Program-made: the position numbers and the translations under genes | Shown: positions 59,859 to 64,000 of the stretch, one piece after another | Layout of the letters: each line of letters opens with the position of its first letter | How positions within the stretch are numbered: the first letter of the stretch is position 1 | Assembly (NCBI RefSeq): GCF_001426545.1 | Contig: NZ_LMEZ01000005.1 | Span: forward strand, 891,333 to 955,332 | DNA from: Mycobacterium sp. Root135 | GTDB taxonomy: Bacteria; Actinomycetota; Actinomycetes; Mycobacteriales; Mycobacteriaceae | DNA length: 64,000 nucleotides | Direction: 5' to 3' | The notes under the pieces: generated by a model | Databases searched by the model: none | Seen by the model: the letters and a program-made list of their open reading frames with translations, nothing else | What the model was told of the DNA's origin: nothing

Positions 59859-60413
59859 GTGGCGACAAGCGACAACGACGATCGAGTGACCCAGCTCGCC
59901 AAGGCTGCGGGCCGAGGCGATCGAGCGGCACTCACGATGTTCATCGAAGCCACTCAGCGCGACGTCTGGCGAACCGTCGCCTACCTGGCCGATCCCGGCA
60001 GTGCCGACGATCTGACGCAGGAAACCTTCCTACGGGCGATCAAGTCCCTGCCCCGTTTCAGCGGCCGTTCGACCGCGAAGACCTGGTTGATGTCGATCGC
60101 CCGACGCGTGGTCGTCGACCAGATTCGGTACAACACCAGCCGACCGCGGCCAGCCTACGTGCTCGACCTGGACGACGTGGTGGGCGCTCGGCGCGGTGGC
60201 GACCGGATCGAGGGGATGGTCGAAATCCGGATGCTGCTCGACGGTCTCGACGCCGAACGCCGCGAGGCGCTGGTGCTTACGCAGGTCCTCGGCCTGACCT
60301 ACGCCGAAGCCGCCGAGGTCTGCGGATGTCCCATCGGCACCATTCGTTCGCGGGTGGCCCGGGCGCGCGACGACCTGCAAGAGGCCGCCAGGGAAGAGGG
60401 CTACGCCGGATAG
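59859..60413 (+). CDS. sigC: ECF RNA polymerase sigma factor SigC
   Basis: 184 residues from GTG, the size of M. tuberculosis SigC. Region 2 (about 25-90): TQRDVWRTVAYLADPGSADDLTQETFLRAIKSLPRF then STAKTWLMSIARRVVVDQIR; region 4 (about 120-178): ALVLTQVLGLTYAEAAEVCGCPIGTIRSRVARARDDL. VCGCPIGTIRSRVARARD and SADDLTQETFLRAI agree with SigC as I remember it. No C-terminal extra domain and no adjacent anti-sigma gene. Divergent from the Cu+ ATPase. It probably reads the GGAAC-N17-CGAC promoters in this island; its own upstream lacks that pattern. Confidence 0.85.
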   Translation: MATSDNDDRVTQLAKAAGRGDRAALTMFIEATQRDVWRTVAYLADPGSADDLTQETFLRAIKSLPRFSGRSTAKTWLMSIARRVVVDQIRYNTSRPRPAYVLDLDDVVGARRGGDRIEGMVEIRMLLDGLDAERREALVLTQVLGLTYAEAAEVCGCPIGTIRSRVARARDDLQEAAREEGYAG

Positions 60414-60423
60414 TCCGGAACGG

Positions 60424-60708
60424 TCAGCCGGCGATGTACTGCTTGACTCCGCCGTTCTCCGCGCAGGTCGCCCCACGTTTCGGGCTCTGGGTGAACGTGT
60501 ACGAGTCGTCCTTGCACAAGTACACCTTCACGCCCGGCGGCGGCGGGGCCGGGGTAGGGGGCGCCTCCCACCCGCATCGGTTGATCACCGGGGGATCGGT
60601 CACCGGGCAGCCAGGCTCCGGGCTCGACGGGTCGGCGCTGGCCGACCACGGGCTCATTGCGGTCGCCGCCGCGGCAAGCGCGGACGCGAGGAGCAATCGA
60701 AGTGCCAT
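60424..60708 (-). CDS. small secreted cysteine-containing protein
   Basis: 94 residues from ATG 60708 (a TTG 9 bases upstream is possible). Signal peptide (LRLLLASALAAAA ... SASADP, cleavage near residue 26). The mature part has four cysteines (GCPVTDPPVINRC, VYLCKDDS, GATCAENG), so two disulphides are likely, and a proline-rich stretch PPTPAPPPPG. I do not recognise a family beyond small exported mycobacterial proteins. Convergent with sigC (10 bp). Confidence 0.7.
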   Translation of the reverse strand: MALRLLLASALAAAATAMSPWSASADPSSPEPGCPVTDPPVINRCGWEAPPTPAPPPPGVKVYLCKDDSYTFTQSPKRGATCAENGGVKQYIAG

Positions 60709-60729
60709 GCGCGCCAATCTACTCAGTCC

Positions 60730-61749
60730 TCAGGACGCGAGGGTTGCCTTGCCGGTGAGCTGCTGGCCCGACCGGTCGATCCACACCAGGTCGACGACGT
60801 CGCCGGAGTAGTGGCGGTCCAAGACGTTGGTCAACTCCGTCGCCGAGCCGAGCTGCTCGCCGTCGATGCTGAGCAGGACGTCACCGTCGTGCAGACCCGC
60901 CTGCTGAGCCGGACCGCCGCGGAGCACCTCGAAGATGATCACGCCCGGCAGGTCGTCCGGCTGATTGCGAGAATTCACGCCGACCCCGAGCAGCGTCGGG
61001 GGTCCGATGTGCACCGTGTTCGACGGCGATCCCGACCGAATCTGATTGGCCGTCGCCAGGGCGTCGTTGATGGGGATGGCAAAACCGGAGCCGCCCGGAT
61101 CCATCCGGAAGTTGACCGTCGCCGCGGTGGTGACGCCCATGACCTGGCCTGCCGCGTTGACCATCGGCCCCCCGGAGTCACCGGCGCGTACCGGTGCCGC
61201 GAACTCGATCAGCCCGGTGGCCTGGTTCGAACTGCCGGTCAACTCGTCCTTGGCGTTGATGGTGCGTCCGAAGCCGACCACCTCGCCCGCCTCTTGTGTC
61301 AGCGGACTTCCCGAGCCCCTGGCGTTGCCGAGCGCGACGACGGGATCTCCCACCGCGAGCTGCGACGAATCGCCCAGCACTGCGACCGGCAGGCCGCCGG
61401 CGCCGCGCAGCTGCAACACGGCGATGTCTCTGTTCCGGTCGTAACCGACCAGATCGGCCGGGTAGCCCCGGCCTGCGACCGTCGCGGTGATGCTGTCCGC
61501 ACCCTGCACGACGTGGAAGTTCGTCAGCAGGGTTCCGCCCTGGTCCAAGACGATGCCCGTACCTGCGCCGATTGCGTGCTGGTAGTTGATGGTCGTGTCG
61601 ATGCGCGCCACGGTCGGCTCCACCTGCGCGGCGACGCTCGACAGATCGGCGGGTGCGGCGGACGCCACTGCAGGTGCGACGATCGACGTCGAGACGACCG
61701 TGGCCACGACCGCGACGACCAATCGCCATCTGGTGTGGAACCTGCGCAT
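60730..61749 (-). CDS. secreted HtrA/PepA-type serine protease with PDZ domain
   Basis: 339 residues from ATG 61749 (GGAAGG upstream). Signal peptide to about residue 32. Trypsin-like domain with triad His79 (LTNFHVVQG), Asp108 (NRDIAVLQL) and Ser192 (AGDSGGPMVN); a C-terminal PDZ domain from about 245 (GVIIFEVLRGGPAQQAGLHDGDVLLSIDG). The sequence GAGTGIVLD and YDRNRDIAVLQLRGAGGLP follow the M. tuberculosis PepA (Rv0125) pattern. Exported protease acting on envelope or extracellular proteins. Confidence 0.9.
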   Translation of the reverse strand: MRRFHTRWRLVVAVVATVVSTSIVAPAVASAAPADLSSVAAQVEPTVARIDTTINYQHAIGAGTGIVLDQGGTLLTNFHVVQGADSITATVAGRGYPADLVGYDRNRDIAVLQLRGAGGLPVAVLGDSSQLAVGDPVVALGNARGSGSPLTQEAGEVVGFGRTINAKDELTGSSNQATGLIEFAAPVRAGDSGGPMVNAAGQVMGVTTAATVNFRMDPGGSGFAIPINDALATANQIRSGSPSNTVHIGPPTLLGVGVNSRNQPDDLPGVIIFEVLRGGPAQQAGLHDGDVLLSIDGEQLGSATELTNVLDRHYSGDVVDLVWIDRSGQQLTGKATLAS

Positions 61750-61854
61750 GGGGCACCTTCCGCCGTGTGTAGCTGGAGTTCTACCCACGATTCTGACGTT
61801 GACACCGTGGGCTGTCGACGCAACGGCCACGTGAGGTCAGTCGTCGAATGCCAC

Positions 61855-62754
61855 TCAGAGGCGCGAGCGTCCGAACAGCCGCGAATTCGACTTGCCGCTC
61901 GGACGTCGGTTGCGCAACTTGCTATCGGACTCATCGGCGGTGGACTCGTCGGCGTTACCGGTGTCTTCCGGGGTATTGGTGGGCTCAGCGGTTTCAGCGG
62001 TATCGGTGGGCTCAGCGGTATCGACGGGCTCAGCGGTTTCGGCAGCCACAACGGGCTCACTGGCCTCGGCAGCCTCGGCAGCCTCGGCAGCCTCAGTGGT
62101 CTCCGGCGTCTCGGCGACTGCGGCGGGTTCCGGGACGTCTTCGACCTCGGTGTCCGTTACGGGCTCGCCGACAGGTGCTGCCTCTGGAGTCTCGTCGACG
62201 ACCTCGGCTTCGGTGTTCTCGACGTCGTCCGTGTCGTTGACGTCGTCGACTTCGTCCTGTTCACCGTCCCCGGCACCCCGACCACGGCGGCGCGTCTGGG
62301 CCTTCGGGCGCAGCGGCTTCGGCGGGGGAGGAGGCAGTTCGGCGGCGTAGGCCAGGTAGAAGCTCAGCGCGCCGAGAACCGCGATCGCCGCCGCCGCGCC
62401 GTAGATGCCGAACAACGTCGGACCAGCGGCGTCCAGGCTTACCCAGATCTCGCTGACGGCGGCGCCGATGATCAGCGCACCGGCGAGAACCTGCAGGACG
62501 ATCGACCAAAACCTCAACGTGAGTGCCAGCTGCGGCGTCCCGAACTCAGGTCGCCGGGACTTCAGGAACGTCAGCACGACGGGAAGGGCTGCCAGCCCGA
62601 TCAGCGCACCGCATACGACGCGCATCGGCAGGCCGAGGCCAGCCGGCCATGCGCCGGTCAGCTCGAACCAGCGGGGCAGGACGAAGAAGAAGTAGAGAGC
62701 TCCGGCGATGACGAAGAAAGATGCGTGCCACAGGACCGCGATCCAGCGCCGCAT
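61855..62754 (-). CDS. lucA: LucA-like membrane protein with acidic repeat tail
   Basis: 299 residues from ATG 62754, chosen for the AGGAGGAGT just upstream. Four membrane segments in the first 140 residues (IAVLWHASFFVIAGALYFFF, LPMRVVCGALIGLAALPVVL, FWSIVLQVLAGALIIGAAV, LFGIYGAAAAIAVLGALSFYLAYA), then a long Ala/Glu/Thr/Pro-rich acidic tail (about 170-270) and a basic end. Position beside tRNA-Ser, ffs and the Rv3722c-like gene matches Rv3723/LucA, which stabilises Mce fatty-acid and cholesterol importers. The tail is longer and more repetitive than I remember for M. tuberculosis. Confidence 0.78.
   Translation of the reverse strand: MRRWIAVLWHASFFVIAGALYFFFVLPRWFELTGAWPAGLGLPMRVVCGALIGLAALPVVLTFLKSRRPEFGTPQLALTLRFWSIVLQVLAGALIIGAAVSEIWVSLDAAGPTLFGIYGAAAAIAVLGALSFYLAYAAELPPPPPKPLRPKAQTRRRGRGAGDGEQDEVDDVNDTDDVENTEAEVVDETPEAAPVGEPVTDTEVEDVPEPAAVAETPETTEAAEAAEAAEASEPVVAAETAEPVDTAEPTDTAETAEPTNTPEDTGNADESTADESDSKLRNRRPSGKSNSRLFGRSRL
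62063..62098 (-). repeat. 9-bp tandem repeat in the lucA tail
   Basis: GCCTCGGCA is repeated exactly three times (62063-62089) and once more with changes (62090-62098), encoding EAA units. The flanking 61985-62045 holds looser 15-24-bp repeats around CTCAGCGGT encoding AETAEP/DTAEPT. Likely length-variable. Confidence 0.75.
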
Positions 62755-62835
62755 ACTCCTCCTCGAGTCGGTGGGGCCGTGCAAAGGGTCAAGGTACGAC
62801 CAGGCTCAAAGAGCCTGGTCGTACCCGGACCAGTG

Positions 62836-62921
62836 CGGAGGATAGGGGATTTGAACCCCTGAGGGCTATTAACCCAACCCGCGTTCCAGGCGAGCGCCAT
62901 AGGCCACTAGGCGAATCCTCC
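62836..62921 (-). tRNA. tRNA-Ser (anticodon GGA)
   Basis: Minus strand. Acceptor stem GGAGGAT pairs with ATCCTCC, discriminator G at 62836. D arm GCCTAGTGGCCTATGGC, anticodon stem CTCGC/GCGGG with loop CTGGAAC giving GGA, long class II variable arm (TTGGGTTAATAGCCC region), T arm AGGGGTTCAAATCCCCT. CCA is not encoded. Decodes UCC/UCU. Confidence 0.95.
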
Positions 62922-62935
62922 GCGGGCCATGTTAG

Positions 62936-64000
<1,065 letters not shown>

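Noticed and set aside
58014..60413. Reading the sigC frame back to 58014 as a 799-residue protein
   Set aside because: The upstream part is antisense to the Cu+ ATPase; SigC begins at GTG 59859.
61980..62110. Short direct repeats as a possible CRISPR array
   Set aside because: Repeats are 9-24 bp, in frame, without unique spacers of constant size, and encode the acidic tail of LucA.
60811..62862. 683-codon plus-strand frame opposite the PepA-like protease and lucA
   Set aside because: Low-complexity antisense translation without motifs.

Overview
The window looks like the chromosome of a fast-growing mycobacterium (Mycolicibacterium / M. smegmatis type). Reasons: very high G+C, an LpqH-type lipoprotein, a PE-PPE-domain secreted hydrolase, the C-terminus of a mycolic acid methyltransferase, a LucA-like protein beside tRNA-Ser, the SRP RNA and an Rv3722c-like aminotransferase, a SigC-type sigma factor, and LigC/PolD repair genes. 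All calls come from reading the sequence; no search was run, and gene numbers from other species are recalled.

Layout. 1-7200: tail of a mycolate methyltransferase, GNAT, PE-PPE-domain hydrolase, LpqH, haloalkane dehalogenase, TetR, a salvage-type tRNA-guanine transglycosylase (tgt) and a P450. 7200-15420: CoA transferase, two FAD amine-oxidase/desaturase-type enzymes, an amino-acid ABC importer with two tandem binding domains fused to its permease, and gluQ, which acts on the product of Tgt. Several genes here are bounded by long intergenic palindromes. 15430-26240: a catabolic island with an MBL hydrolase, GntR/UTRA regulator, aminopropanol-dehydrogenase-like SDR, APH-type kinase and class III aminotransferase/phospho-lyase, divergent from an APC permease, a B12-dependent diol dehydratase (large and medium subunits fused, plus small subunit) and its reactivase. 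It resembles the mycobacterial aminoacetone-utilisation microcompartment locus but has no shell genes.

26240-33760: an MmpS-like secreted protein, a LigC ligase and a complete biotin-independent malonate decarboxylase operon (mdcA-B-C-DE-G-H). 33930-37460: a TPP riboswitch followed by a YkoEDC-type thiamine/HMP ECF transporter and a small P-loop kinase. 37530-46999: an operon of FAD-linked 2-hydroxyacid oxidase (GlcD fused to part of GlcE), tautomerase and benzoylformate-decarboxylase-like TPP enzyme; a large LuxR-type ATPase regulator; TetR with a perfect operator; and a D-aminoacylase-type amidohydrolase. 47000-50770: epoxide hydrolase, LigC, PolD and a SnoaL-like protein.

50770-60413 is a copper/ECF-sigma island: two PepSY membrane proteins, a zinc-finger membrane anti-sigma candidate, a Met/His-rich DUF5134 protein, a CopD-CtaG fusion, a Cu+ P-type ATPase and sigC. 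Five upstream sites with the same ECF promoter pattern (GGAAC[T/A], 16-nt spacer, CGAC) lie in this island, suggesting one regulon. 60420-64000: a small secreted protein, PepA-like protease, lucA, tRNA-Ser(GGA), ffs and the start of an aspartate aminotransferase that begins with TTG.
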